Under the pieces are notes generated by a model, which was not told the origin of the DNA, searched no databases, and saw only the letters and a list, made by a program, of their open reading frames with translations. Of a stretch of 64,000 bases of DNA, positions 1-10,734 are shown piece after piece; position 1 is the first letter of the stretch; each line of letters opens with the position of its first letter. The position numbers and the translations under genes are program-made. Origin of the DNA: Siphonodentalium dalli. Lineage: Eukaryota > Mollusca > Scaphopoda > Gadilida > Siphonodentaliidae. The stretch is taken from positions 152,359,151 through 152,423,150 of the forward strand of contig CP136068.1 of NCBI GenBank assembly GCA_032622095.1. The letters are read 5' to 3'.

Positions 1-111
1 CTTGCCGAGAGCTTTCCGATGAATGGCAACAAGCCATATTTCCGACTAAATCCTGAAAGGTTACCCATAATTCTGCTGTGGTTAAGATGTCGATTAATTA
101 GACCATTACTG
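1..111. mobile_element. Family A foldback, right half (window edge)
   Basis: This is the right arm of the TA-flanked family A palindrome, cut by the window edge or already a half copy. It runs through the family core (CAACAAGCCATATTTCCGAC) to the terminal CATTACTG followed by TA. Full copies lie at 8390 and 52657. Confidence 0.8.
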
Positions 112-904
112 TATGGCATAATAATACCAGCCATTTTCCAGTGATTGCCTCAATCTGTCTCAGTATATGCCTTTATCGTCCATATGACACCAAAATGTTC
201 CAAATCGAAAATGATAATCTATCTATAGTGGTAGCAAATTGAAGCTGACAAAAGCGCGTGCTAATCACATGTCTTGGAAAGCAACCAGAGGTGTCTGTTA
301 ATTGAAACCGGAAGAATAGGTTTTATAGAATATATCGGTTGAGGTTTTCTTTTGAAATAAAACTGAAAGAAAACCGAGAAACTGTGAAACGCACATTACT
401 ATTTAAACCCAATTTACTTTGAGGTTTTAACAAAATACTCCAGGGTTTCCACTGAAAATTGCAGGTCAATATCAGATCCTCCCTTGAAAAATTATCAAAT
501 ATTATACTCAAAAGATGGGGGTATACTGGGTTACATGCGTCCGTCCGTCCATCTAGACGTGCGTGTGTCCATCCGTCCGCTCGTCCATCCGTCCGCTCAT
601 ATATCTCAAACATGGGTGATCACATATCAATGAAATTTGGAATGCTGGTTTGTCATCATCAGGAGGGCTTTCATAGGAGGGTTCATTGACGTTGTTCACA
701 TTTTCCGTTCAAGAGTTATCCCTCTTTGTTTATCTGAAAATGTTGAATTTCTGTCAGTCCGCTCATATATCTCAACTATGGGTTATCGGTTGGATTTCCA
801 TCCACCTTTCATTAGAATTGTCAAGTAATTTATCGTTCATCACATTTTTTTTCACATTTAGGTTTCTGACCTGTCCATATTTCAATGTTCACCATGCCAT
901 GGAC
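112..904. other. Unassigned stretch with GTCC-rich tract
   Basis: No gene is seen. From about 510 to 600 a run of G and TATACTGGGTTAC is followed by many GTCC units, like the poly-C/GAAGTT/TATACTGGAGTCA repeats at 15537 and 54465. CTCATATATCTCAA occurs twice (about 595 and 762), which suggests a small internal duplication. Confidence 0.4.
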
Positions 905-1726
905 CAGGGACCAGCCTAGACCTGATTTTCAGGGCGAAGTGACTTCTCCCTGTCACAAAAATAAGGCAAAGTGAGAGTTCTCCAGGGTGAAATTGGTTGG
1001 CAAAATTGAAATTGGCCCACACTGTAGTCGCCTATATAATGAAAATATAATATTTAAATTAAAATGATGAAACAATGGTTCAAATGTGGAAATTGTGTTC
1101 AAATCATCACTCTAATAACTATGAATAATGTCCAAACATAATTGTGAGAGAATGGTAGCATTTTATATAATAATTTTGGAAGAACGGCATTTTTACAACC
1201 GCTTATGAATGCGAAAAAAATAAAAATAACACAATGCTTATGAATAAACGAAACGAAACGAAATCTTGAACATTCTCAATCATTAAAGGTGCCTAACCTG
1301 GGTACAGATATTAATATGTTGCAAAAATTAATTTGTTTTCAATATGCATAATTTAACAAAGGGGTGATGATCTGACGTAAGGTGTAGAGTTGTAATCGTC
1401 AGGTGTGATGATCTCAAAATCACAAGTCACTGTGGACACCTGACGATGTATTCACAGCTGTCTGCAATCAACTCTCAGGTGTGAATATGCTCCCAAATCA
1501 CATTAATACAGATGTTAATAGTAACTATGGTGTTATCTATGACAGTGTCAATGGATAACTGGGTTCAATCAATGTTGGCAGTAAATTAGGATGAATATTT
1601 GGCTGATTTTCGTCGGTCAACTTCGGAAATTTCAGGGTGACTTAAACTTCGCCCAGCTGCAAAAAAAGGCTAAGTGCAAGAATAGGGAGACTTCTTCGCC
1701 CACGTTGCCCTCTCGGCTGGTCCCTG
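905..1726. mobile_element. Family F hAT-like non-autonomous element
   Basis: The element begins CAGGGACCAGCC and ends with the inverse GGCTGGTCCCTG, with GGCGAAGTGACTTCTCCC next to the left end and a partly matching motif at the right. No long open frame is present. The 8-bp flanks do not match cleanly here (CCATGGAC against CACCATGG), so the superfamily assignment rests on the copy at 6607. Confidence 0.7.
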
Positions 1727-1867
1727 CACCATGGGGGTATCCCAGCACCTGTGGTGCAATCTCCTGTTTTCCTTTTCATGCAGTAGATCATTTATTTTCT
1801 TATGTAAGTTGCTCAATTTATCATCATGAATTAGAAGTCAAAATATTAATAGGTTGAGCTTTTCAAA

Positions 1868-1945
1868 TAAACCCCCCCCCCCCCCCTTCAAAAAGTTGAG
1901 GATGTATACTGAAATCAGCGTGTCCGTCTTGGTACACCCATCTAT
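1868..1945 (+). repeat. Poly-C tract with TATACTG motif
   Basis: A run of about 18 C is followed by AAAAAGTTGAGG, a TATACTGAAATCAGC segment and GTCC-type sequence. It is a degenerate copy of the homopolymer motif seen complete at 54465. Confidence 0.5.
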
Positions 1946-2247
1946 CTATGCCTTCACTTCAATTTCCTGAACTGACCATAACTATAAGTATATAGAGGTG
2001 TAATTTGTGCATGGTTATTGAAAAACTTGAAATTCCAAGTTCAAACTCAAAATATGATCTCATTTGCTATAAATACTTTGTCCATGTTGGGATTGGTATC
2101 GTTTACAACTTTGTCATGGCATATCAATCTATTGTCATTTTTAATTTTCCCAATACCTTAGTTTATTTTATGATCTGTTTTTTCTAGTCATGGACAGAAG
2201 ACTGGCGACTGATTTCTACCTGATTACCAAGTCAATTGATCTGTTAA

Positions 2248-2345
2248 CCCATTATATTCTGAATGGATTCTCCTAATCAGTTATAAAAGCATACATTGGA
2301 AGGTTCTATTATTCATCTGGAGGGATGTTATATTCTCCTGAAAAT
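2248..2345 (+). mobile_element. Family E fragment (TTAA type)
   Basis: The TTAA at 2244 is followed by CCCATTATATTCTGAATGG and then the CATCTGGAGGGATGTT segment shared with copies at 34702, 45164 and 50550. The right half is absent. Confidence 0.55.
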
Positions 2346-2559
2346 TAGTTTTTAAGGGAATATTAAAATAGCCGGTGTCCATCCATCTGTCCCTCTGCAG
2401 AAAGTTTCGGGATGAGAACTTTATTTTGGGCTATTGTATCGAAACCAAATTTGGTATCATAGAAAACTATCTATGTGCTTAATTGAATTTGCTTCTCTTC
2501 ATGCATAATTTTCTATATATATGAAATACTGTTTTCTTTTTTTCCTTGGTTATCTTTTA

Positions 2560-4410
2560 TATTTGGACATTCATCACATACAATAGCCGGCATATTATAT
2601 TAGTTTCTATCCCAACACTCAGAAATATTTCTGAATATGTAAATTGACACCTTCTCCAGGGAAATAAACTGTCATAGATGCATCTAACTCTGTGACAAAT
2701 GTGAACAATAGAGACGATATGTGGAGGGTCAGACACCGTGATAGAGAAGCAATATTTGATATCTGATTGCTGAAACATTATGGTCAGTGGCTTGGAGTTT
2801 GCTGAATATTTTGGTGCCCATATTATAACTTAATATTTCTTTGATATTTGTTGGTTTTAATGAAATAAAACTAGATTTTTTGACAATTTACAGTTCAGGT
2901 TTGAAATGAAGTTTAATCTAATTATTTTTACCAACATAATAATTTTCCTTTTCCTAAAAATAAGCCATCAATAAACACCCTGTTCTTGGCATCATTTCAT
3001 TGCCATATTTTCTTGGAAAATGTGCAAAAATCAGCTTCTTTTCATGCATAAGTTTCTATTTTGGATGAATTATTATTATTTTTTTTATCTTTGATATTTG
3101 GGGACATTCATATCACATACAATAGCCCGCATATTGCTTTCTAACTCTGCACTCAGAAATCTTCCGAATATGTAAATTGACACCTTACCTTCTCCAGGGA
3201 AATAAACTGTCATAGACGCATCTAACTCTGTGACAAATGTGAACAATAACGACGACATGTGGAGGGTCAGACACCGTAATAGAGAAGCAATCATGCACAA
3301 TTCCTGCCTGTTTCCTCCTATTTACGGATGGTGACATGAGTTTTTGTTAACTGATCGATATCAAATTTCATAAGTGGATTTACTTACATGAAAATACAAA
3401 TCAACTTCAAAATTTGTTCTTGTGATTTTTGATGGCGTTACAGGCCTTTCCGACTTTTAATTTATTGATTAACTATCCGATTGTTAAATCATTACGGTGT
3501 GTGGATTACCTCGGTGTGTGGATTACCTCATTTTGGCTTGGAATTAGCTGATTATTTTGGTTCCCATTTGATAACTTATTATTTCTTTGATATTTGTTTG
3601 TTTTAATAAAATAAAAATAGATCTATTGACAATTTACTTATTTGAAGTAATAGAGAAGCAATCATGCACAATTCCTGCCTGTTTCCTCCTATTTACAGAT
3701 GGTGACATGAGTTTTTGTTAACTGATCGATATCAAATTTCATAAGTGGATTTACTTACATGAAAATACAAATCAACTTCAAAATTTTTTCTTGTCATTTT
3801 TTATGGCGTTAAGAACCTTTTTGACTTTTAACTTAGTGATTAACTATCCGATTGCTAAATCATTACGGTGTGTGGATTACCTCATTTTGGCTTGGAATTA
3901 GCTGATTATTTTGGTTCCCGTATGATAACTTACTATTTCTTTGATATTTGTTTGTTTTAATAAAATAAAAATAGATCTATTGACAATTTACTTATTTGAA
4001 GTTTAATCTAATGATTTTTACCAACATATAATTTTCCTTTTCCTAAAAATTAGCCAGCACAGTAATCACCCCTTTTCATGGCACCTGTGTCAAAGCATAG
4101 TTTTATTATCTCCTCATTTTCGAGGAAAATGTGCCAAAATATGCTTCTTTTCATGCATAAGTTTCTATATTTGGATGAACTTTTTCTTTTTTTCTATGAT
4201 TATCTTTGATATTTGGGGACATTCATATCACATACAATAGCCGGCATATTGCTTTCTAACTCTGCACTCAGAAATCTTCCGAATATGTAAATTGACACCT
4301 TCTCCAGGGAAATAAACTGTCATAGACGCATCTAACTCTGTGACAAATGTGAACAATAGTACGATATGTGGAGGGTCAGACACCGTAATAGAGAAGCAAT
4401 CATGCACATT
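2560..4410. repeat. Diverged local tandem repeat, three main copies
   Basis: A block containing TCCAGGGAAATAAACTGTCA and GTGGAGGGTCAGACACCGT recurs with anchors near 2645, 3177 and 4292. A second block (TTTCCTCCTATTTAC followed by GATGGTGACATGAG) recurs at about 3310 and 3680. Copies differ by substitutions and small indels. No coding signal is consistent across copies, and the short open frames here are not preserved. Confidence 0.75.
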
Positions 4411-4514
4411 TCCTGCCTGTTTCCTCCTATTTACACTAATTCAATCAAACCGTCGAACAGTGTTCTTCAGATCAATACCTATTATTTACGGACAGCTACA
4501 CCATTACCTCCCGA

Positions 4515-4690
4515 AGAGAATGTTAGATTGTCCGTGATGCTAAGCGAAAAATGTCCCGCCGTCCCGTCACGACTCAGCTTCGTATTTCTGCTAGATGCTG
4601 AGATTTCAATGTCTAGGGTCTATTATTTTTCATCAGATGTAAAGTATGGACATTTTTTTTTCCGGATGTGGAACTTCCTGAAATGAGCTT
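4515..4690 (+). repeat. Dispersed repeat, paralog at 7334-7520
   Basis: The segment with GAATGTTAGATTGTCCGTGA and TTTCTGCTAGATGCTGAGAT recurs at 7334-7520 with substitutions and indels. An open frame runs through the first copy but is not kept in the second, so it is probably non-coding. Confidence 0.6.
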
Positions 4691-4800
4691 CAATAACAAC
4701 AAAGCCATTCTCATTAATCGACCTAAGTATTAAATCTATGTACTAATAACTTCCTACCGTCATTGCTAGGAATTGCCTGTTAATGTATAGAATAGCTTAA

Positions 4801-5491
4801 AGTGATGTGAAACACTCCGGTAGGGTGATCAAATAGAAATGGAGAATAATCTTGTTCAAAGTAGTTATTTTTACAAATATTATATATTAATTGACAACAC
4901 ACACCATCATTCTTATCGCCGATAGAAGCGTCCCGATTCGAGTAGTAAATATTTACAATTTAGCATAGTTCAGACAATGTTTTCTATGGAGTGGTATGGT
5001 CGATTTGCTTGAGATTTTCGATGATGTTAGTAGAATGCTACATTCCCCCAGTTGGCATAGCACCTGAATACTAATTTATCGGTTTCACGCACCCGAACAA
5101 GTACATAATATGTCTTTAAAGCCATATTATGGACTTGTTCGGGTGCGTGAAATTGATAAGTTAGTACTCATGTGCTATGCCAACCTGGGCAATGTATTAG
5201 CATTCTACTAACATCGCCTCAAATTTCAAAGAAATCGACCATACCACTCCATAGAAAACATCGTCTGAACTACCCTCAATTGTATATATTTACATCTCGA
5301 TTCGGGACGCAACTATCTGCGATAAACTAACACAATTGATTTCGCCCATCGAGAGTCATTGCATTTTATTATTATATAATAATGCTGGTGTGTGTTGTCA
5401 ATTTGGATTAATATTGGTAAAAAATAACTACTTTGAGCAAGATTATTCTCAATTTCTATTTGATCACCCGACCAGAGTGTTTCACATCATG
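4801..5491. mobile_element. Family I long foldback, TTAA-flanked
   Basis: A nearly whole-length inverted repeat of about 690 bp with its centre near 5120. The left end is AGTGATGTGAAACACTC and the right end its inverse with two changes at the tip. TTAA lies directly outside both ends (4797-4800 and 5492-5495). Arms pair across GGGTGATCAAATAGAAAT, TTTTCTATGGAGTGGTATGG and CTTGTTCGGGTGCGTGAAA. There is no transposase frame. A half copy lies at 24611-24966. Confidence 0.85.
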
Positions 5492-5741
5492 TTAAAACCA
5501 TTGTTCACAACTTCAATTTCTGAAGATGCATTCACTGATGCATTCATGATAAGAGCATTCAAAATTAGTCACAAAAATAAAGCTGATTCTTGTCAGAAGA
5601 AATGTAAGTTGAGATTGATTATTCATGATTCGGAGCATTAAATTTATAAACCTTGAGATATTTCGACAAAGCCACATTGTCGTCATCAGTCTACTATTGA
5701 CTATTGCATGGCATTGGCAGTCACTTTATCGTTGGTGTTGT

Positions 5742-5829
5742 CAGGGACCAGCCTAGGGGTGACTTGTCCCTAATAATCAAATAGGGAGAAGTGACTTCTC
5801 CCAATTTTAAACCTCTAGGCTGGTATCTG
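5742..5829. mobile_element. Family F short copy
   Basis: CAGGGACCAGCCTAGG with GAAGTGACTTCTCCC inside, ending in the degraded inverse GGCTGGTATCTG. It is an internally deleted F element of about 88 bp. Confidence 0.65.
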
Positions 5830-5837
5830 ATTGGCAG

Positions 5838-5928
5838 TCATGTGACCATTGGTGTTGGTCATGTGACCATTTGTGTTGGTCATGTGACCGTTTGTGTTGG
5901 TCATGTGACCATTGGTGTTGGTCACATG
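5838..5928 (+). repeat. 21-bp minisatellite
   Basis: Four units of TCATGTGACCATTGGTGTTGG, with single-base variants, followed by part of a fifth. A related inverted stretch (GTGACCAACACCAACGG) occurs at 7105, and together with CAGTCTACTATTGACTATTG near 5690 it pairs with 7105-7155. Confidence 0.8.
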
Positions 5929-5941
5929 AGGAAGTAGAGTC

Positions 5942-6386
5942 CAAGCCTGCAAAAAGTGTGTCTGTCATTTGCAGAATGAGGTCCCAAGAGGGTGAATTTA
6001 GTGATGCTATCCCGCTCAGCAGCCTAGCATCACCAAATTCACCCTCTGGGGACCTAATTATGCTTGGGCCTCATCTTATGGGAAGTATCTATTGTCTCAA
6101 ATTAACATTGTTTTCGGTTAATTTTTCCCTTCTCTTCAGTTTCTAGATCCACTAATTTGCAGAAGATAAAAAGCATAATCGAGGTGAATTATGGGTAAAC
6201 ATCACCAACTTCAACTGGGGAACTTTAATATGATTGTAGGTCTCTCATAGCAGTTGAGGCCTAAGCAGAATGAGGTTCCCAGAGAGTGAATTTGGTGATG
6301 CTAGCCCACCGTGCGGGATAGCGTCACTAAATTCACCCTTTGGGGACATCATTCTGCAGGTGATAGACACACAATTTTCAGCCTTG
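5942..6386. mobile_element. Family B element, long form
   Basis: The left end is CAAGCCTGC and the right end is CAGCCTTG. Each end carries the family palindrome around GAATGAGGTCCC and GGTGAATTTAGTGATGC. The interior (TTCAGTTTCTAGATCC, GCATAATCGAGGTGA, CAACTTCAACTGGGGAACTT) is shared with long copies at 38681 and 52871. No open frame is conserved. Confidence 0.8.
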
Positions 6387-6396
6387 GAGAGGTAAG

Positions 6397-6547
6397 CAAG
6401 CCTTGGAATAGTGTGTCTGTCATTTGCATAATGAGGTTCCCAGAGGGTGAATTTGGTGATGCTAGCCCACTATGCGGGGTAGCATCACTAAATTCACCCT
6501 CTGGGAACCTCATTCTGCAAATGACAGACACACTATTTCAAGGCTTG
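6397..6547. mobile_element. Family B short palindromic copy, 8-bp TSD
   Basis: A 151-bp near-perfect palindrome from CAAGCCTTGGAATAG to CTATTTCAAGGCTTG. The flanks are GAGGTAAG on the left and GAGATAAG on the right, matching 7 of 8, as expected for an 8-bp target duplication. It sits directly beside the B element ending at 6386. Confidence 0.88.
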
Positions 6548-6606
6548 GAGATAAGTATCCCCGTAGCTGCTCCAGTCCATCATCCCTGTTCACGGTTTGT
6601 TTACCA

Positions 6607-6984
6607 CAGGGACCAGCCTAGGGTCAAAATATAGGGAGCAATGACTTCTCCCTCTTGGAAAAATAAGGAGAAGTGGGGGCTTACCAGGGAGAAGTGGAGC
6701 GTTAGTACGACTATTTGTCGCTAGTAACTATTGATTAGAACTTATTGTTTTAGCTGTTATTATTGTCCACAATAGATTTTCTACATGGGTGAGGATAAAC
6801 TGGAAGTGTTATGCTGAGCAGTAGATCATCCAGTCACCAATTCTTCAGGGAGAATAAAAATTTAACTAAAAAAACTAACTTTTTTTTTAGGGAGACATCC
6901 ACTTCTCCCTGACATCATTTCAGGGCGACTTGCGGCCACACAGGGCGACTATTTCGCCCACGTCGCCCGCTAGGCTGGTCCCTG
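6607..6984. mobile_element. Family F hAT-like element with 8-bp TSD
   Basis: A 378-bp element from CAGGGACCAGCCTAG to TAGGCTGGTCCCTG. The flanks are GTTTACCA (6599-6606) and GTTTACTA (6985-6992), 7 of 8 matching. An 8-bp duplication with CAGGG ends is typical of hAT elements. There is no transposase, so it is non-autonomous. Confidence 0.87.
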
Positions 6985-7333
6985 GTTTACTAATCTAAAC
7001 CTGATGGCCTAGCCTTCCTCTCGTAGAAGTTGCTTTCACAGGTTGTAGATAAAACCTTGGCTTCATTGAGATTTATTGTGTGTTGATTGACCTCTCCTTT
7101 TGTGATGTGACCAACACCAACGGTCATATGACTGCCAATAGTCAACAGTAGACTGAGTCATGTATAAACTCCAATCTGAATAAAATCCAGAGGAAGGAAC
7201 CAACTGATTTTGTTGTAAAGTTGAGATTCATTAAATTCATAAAAGTATTCATTGTAATGATCTATTATTCCTTTTGAGGAGTAATTTATAAGATAAGTGC
7301 AGGAAATATAAGATTCCCATTCATTCATTTGTA

Positions 7334-7530
7334 GAGAATGTTAGATTGTCCGTGATGCTAAGCAAAATATGATCTGCCGCCCCATGACGAATCAGGTTCA
7401 TCTTTCTGCTAGATGCTGAGATTTTGATGCATATATATGGTCTACAGGATGATTACTTTTATCAACTATAAAGTGTTTGGGGAATTATTTTCTGGATGTG
7501 GAACTACTTGAAATGAGTTTCATCCTTATT
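7334..7530 (+). repeat. Second copy of dispersed repeat
   Basis: Paralog of 4515-4690, sharing GAATGTTAGATTGTCCGTGA and GGATGTGGAACTACTTGAAA-type sequence. It is followed by a TTGTTGTTGTC segment that recurs at about 9063. Confidence 0.6.
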
Positions 7531-7579
7531 CAGCTGTTGATATCAAGAGGGTTGTTGTTGTCATGGTCCCCGCTTGATG

Positions 7580-7602
7580 TGACCCCCCCCCCCCCCCCCC
7601 CC
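7580..7602 (+). repeat. Poly-C tract
   Basis: A run of about 22 C following GTGA. The related sequence GTGACCCCCCTAATCTCATC at 9090 has a shorter run, showing length variation between paralogous copies. Confidence 0.8.
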
Positions 7603-7778
7603 ATATCTCATGATTTTCCTGTCTGGAATAGCAGTATATTAAGGAAACCAACAGATGTTTGATGTCATTTCATTCTTCATAAAATAGCCAAAAATACCTC
7701 ACATATCTGCGCATATCACCTAAAATGGCATTGTTATATTGTCGTAAGAGAAAAAATATACCAATTCTAGTACATGTA

Positions 7779-7954
7779 CATTAATGCCCTAAATAATCGA
7801 CTCATTAACCACAGCAGAATTATGGGTAATTTTTCAGGATTTAGTCGGAAATATGTCTTGCTGCCATTCATTGGAAAGCTCTCACTGAGACAAGCCATAT
7901 TTCCAACTAAATCCTGAAAAATTACCCATAATTCTATTATATAGGACATTACTG
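7779..7954. mobile_element. Family A foldback, partly eroded
   Basis: Both arms of the A palindrome are present around GGATTTAGTCGGAAATATG. The ends are CATTAATGCCC and GGACATTACTG, and the right TA is mutated to TT. The right arm lacks part of the outer region. Confidence 0.8.
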
Positions 7955-8058
7955 TTGCTTAAATTAGGTTGCATGGTCTTGGAAAGTGCTTTAAAATGTT
8001 GTATTCTTACCATTCTGTCTTTTCTGGAAGTTCTGCCCCTTAATCAGCTAAAACGTCA

Positions 8059-8281
8059 TTAATGACAGGAGCTGTGCCAGTGCATTCTCTTACATATGCA
8101 AGTCTCCCATACAGAGCCTCACATATATAAGAGAATGCACTGAAAGGACATGGTAAATTTTGTTAGGCCAGTGTATTCTCTCTTATATATGCAAAGTTCC
8201 CTATGGGAGACTCACATATATAAGAGAATGTATTGGCACAGGGTTTTCAAAAAATTTCTGTAAGCTCCAGTCATGGAAGGG
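8059..8281 (+). mobile_element. Family D copy, left end shortened
   Basis: Two long hairpins built on TGCATTCTCTTACATATGC and its inverse, with apex TCTCCCATA. The right end, AGCTCCAGTCATGGAAGGG, is followed by TTAA (8282). The left end has lost part of the terminus. Confidence 0.8.
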
Positions 8282-8389
8282 TTAAAATGCAGTATACTGG
8301 TAGAGTTACCTCTTTGTTTCCGATACCCTGCCTGGCTGAGATTGTCTTGCCTTCCTCATTTTTTTCTTCCAATTTTATCCAGAAAGCTA

Positions 8390-8602
8390 CAGTAATGCTC
8401 CAATTAATCGACTTCTTAACCACAGGAGAATTATGGGTAACTTTTCAGGATTTAGTCGGAAATATGGCTTGTTGCCATTCATCGGAAAGCTCTCGGCGAG
8501 AGCTTTCCGATGAATGGCAACAAGCCATATTTCCGACTAAATCCTGAAAAGTTACCCATAATTATGCTGTGGTTAAGAAGTCGATTAATTAGAGCATTAC
8601 TG
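8390..8602. mobile_element. Family A foldback, complete
   Basis: A near-perfect palindrome of 213 bp with its centre at CTCTCGGCGAGAG. The ends are CAGTAATGCTC and GAGCATTACTG, with TA on both sides (8388 and 8603). The terminus and TA duplication are Tc1/mariner-like; no transposase is present. Confidence 0.93.
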
Positions 8603-9344
8603 TACTAGTAGTCTATTTGTGAATATTTATAATTTTTCCCAATCCCAAAAGCAAAAATAAGTCTGTTATTAAGCTCAACGTTGGTAAGATCTTACTGCAG
8701 AGTGAATTAATTCAAGGGACAGCATTCTTTTATCCAATGCTTGGCTCATTTTCAATACACATTGATCTACCATTCTCCATGGGACTGTGACTACACTATT
8801 ATATCACTTACAGATGAAATGTCTTAAAAAAACAAATCCCTGCCTGTCTGGAAAATTATCCCAATGTTATCAAAAACAGAGAAGTTTTTTGTTTGGGATA
8901 ATAACACTGACCGAAAAAATGTCATTTTATGGAAGTTGTGTCCCTTTGGCCATGGTTGGCTTTGGCGTCCTTGAATATTTTGGCGTATCATTTTGGTAAT
9001 TGGGTCCACAACTATGCTGTCACTGGACAGAAATTCTAATTCAAATTCCGAATATCAAGAGGGTTGTTGTTGTCTCGGTCCTGCTTGACGTGACCCCCCT
9101 AATCTCATCATTTTCCTATTGGGAATAGTAGCTTATCATGGAAAGCAATCAGACGTTTGATTCGATTGTCTACTGACTTACATGCTATCAGGTCAAATTA
9201 AAGCTAAGTATGTACAGCGAGACTGCTCATCTTCTAAATCGATGGCCAAGATAATTGCTACCTAAATAGTTCTCCGTAATGACCACATTTAGTATTTTAG
9301 AGCTGATGGTTCAATAGTAGGACTAAATGTGTAGTGTTGTAGCC
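8603..9344. other. Unassigned stretch
   Basis: AT-rich DNA with no supported gene. GAGGGTTGTTGTTGTC near 9060 repeats sequence from about 7550, so this area shares ancestry with 7500-7650. Short open frames at 8790-9000 occur on both strands and show no splice context. Confidence 0.3.
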
Positions 9345-9673
9345 AAACCTGAGTTTAGAGTGCCTGTCATTTACAGAATGAGGTCCCAAGAGGGTGAATT
9401 TAGTGACGCTATCCCGCATAGCGGGGTAGCATCACTAAATTAACCCTCTGGGGACCTCATTCTGCTTAGGCTTCATCTTCTCTGGAAAGTTTCTATATTA
9501 TCAAATTTCTATAGAACCTTCTTCACATAGATTCTACTTCTTTTTTAGTTTAGTTTCTCTGTATCCCCAAATTGGCAGATGACACATTGCATAATCGAGG
9601 TTTCCAATGGGTGCACATCTCAATATTCACCATTTGGGAACTTCAATCTGAGTATATCTACCATAGCAGATGA
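9345..9673. mobile_element. Family B element, right end missing
   Basis: A degraded left end (CAAACCTGAG) is followed by the B palindrome around CCCGCATAGCGGGG and the long-form interior (GCATAATCGAGGTTTCC, GGGAACTTCAATCTGA). The second palindrome is absent. Confidence 0.75.
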
Positions 9674-9763
9674 GGCCATGTTATTACGGTGGTTACAGAT
9701 GGTGTATCTCAACAAATTTTGATTTATTTGGAAAGTTTTTGGGTTGCAACGTGATACATCATA

Positions 9764-9876
9764 CAGTAATGCCCTAAATAATCGACCTCTTAACCACAGC
9801 AGAATTATGGGTAACTTTTCAGGATTTAGTCGGAAATATGGATTGTTGCCATTCATCGGAAAGCTCTCCCCGAGAC
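9764..9876. mobile_element. Family A, left half
   Basis: Starts CAGTAATGCCC after TA and stops in the palindrome centre (CTCTCCCCGAGA). Only one arm is present. Confidence 0.85.
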
Positions 9877-10160
9877 ATGACAAACAGCTGCAACCATAAA
9901 ATCTGTTATCAGCCCTGCCCTGCCCTGCCCACAGTTTCCAGGAAGAGTTACAACCCTTTGTAAAACTACTCAATTAATTTGCTTGTTATTGCTTTAACTT
10001 GAAAACATATTACTGATTTAGTTATTTGGTTTGTGAGACTTGCTCAACACTGTCTTGATTGGGTTTGAGAAAACAACTAAGTCAGACTATTATTGGCGGA
10101 GTTAAGATCCTTATATTAAGAATTTTTAGTTAGTATAATGATAATGCGAACAAATATAGC

Positions 10161-10311
10161 CAAGCGTTGAAATAGGGTGTCTGTCATTTGCAGAATGAGG
10201 TCCCCAGAGGGTGAATTTAGTGATGCTACCCTGCATAGCGGGGTAGCATCACTAAATTCACCCTCTGGGGACCTCGTTCTGCAAATGACAGACGCCCTAT
10301 TTCAAGGCTTG
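10161..10311. mobile_element. Family B short copy with perfect 8-bp TSD
   Basis: A 151-bp palindrome from CAAGCGTTGAAATAGGG to CCCTATTTCAAGGCTTG. Flanks are identical 8-mers, AATATAGC at 10153-10160 and 10312-10319. This is the clearest evidence that family B makes 8-bp target duplications. Confidence 0.95.
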
Positions 10312-10349
10312 AATATAGCCTTTTTCTTTGGTAAAGTTACATTCTTTAA

Positions 10350-10730
10350 CCCTTTACCCAACAGAACGGCCCTGTGCCAATGCATTCTCTTATATATACG
10401 AGTCGACCATAGGTCGCCTCGTATATAAAAGAGAATGCATTGGCTTAACACATTAAAAATTATAAAATTGTTAAAGAATGTAAGAAAAAATGGTAAAAAG
10501 TGTTAATTTTTTTTTTTTTTTGGCCAATGCATTCTCTTATATATGCGAGGCGACCTATGGTCGACTCGCATATATAAGAGAATGCATTGGCACAGGGCAT
10601 AACTGTAACTATCACAATGTGGTCAAGGAGCCGGTTCCAATGATATCCATATTTGTATGGTTCTAGTGAGACAGACCGAAGATATTTTAGGCTGTTGAAG
10701 CTTTATTTGGCCGGTTTGTTGGGTAAAGGG
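10350..10730 (+). mobile_element. Family C twin-hairpin element
   Basis: Ends are CCCTTTACCCAACA and TGTTGGGTAAAGGG, flanked by TTAA (10346 and 10731). Inside are two roughly 69-bp hairpins in opposite orientation built on GCCAATGCATTCTCTTATAT, then an asymmetric tail (CAAGGAGCCGGTTCCAATGA). TTAA plus a CCCTTT end is piggyBac-like; no transposase is present. Confidence 0.92.
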
Positions 10731-10734
10731 TTAA

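Noticed and set aside
5336-5641. 101-codon open frame
   Set aside because: Covers the right arm of foldback I and continues into flanking DNA; the half copy at 24611 does not keep the frame.
6311-6634. Open frame of about 107 codons, and similar ones near 10177 and 41707
   Set aside because: Translation of the family B palindrome (PEGEF, NSPSG phrases) shared by all B copies; non-autonomous repeat, no conserved start.
10376-10600. CRISPR-like appearance of repeated palindromes separated by spacers
   Set aside because: Only two long hairpins per element in inverse orientation, the same spacer in each element, and TTAA-flanked transposon termini; eukaryotic context.
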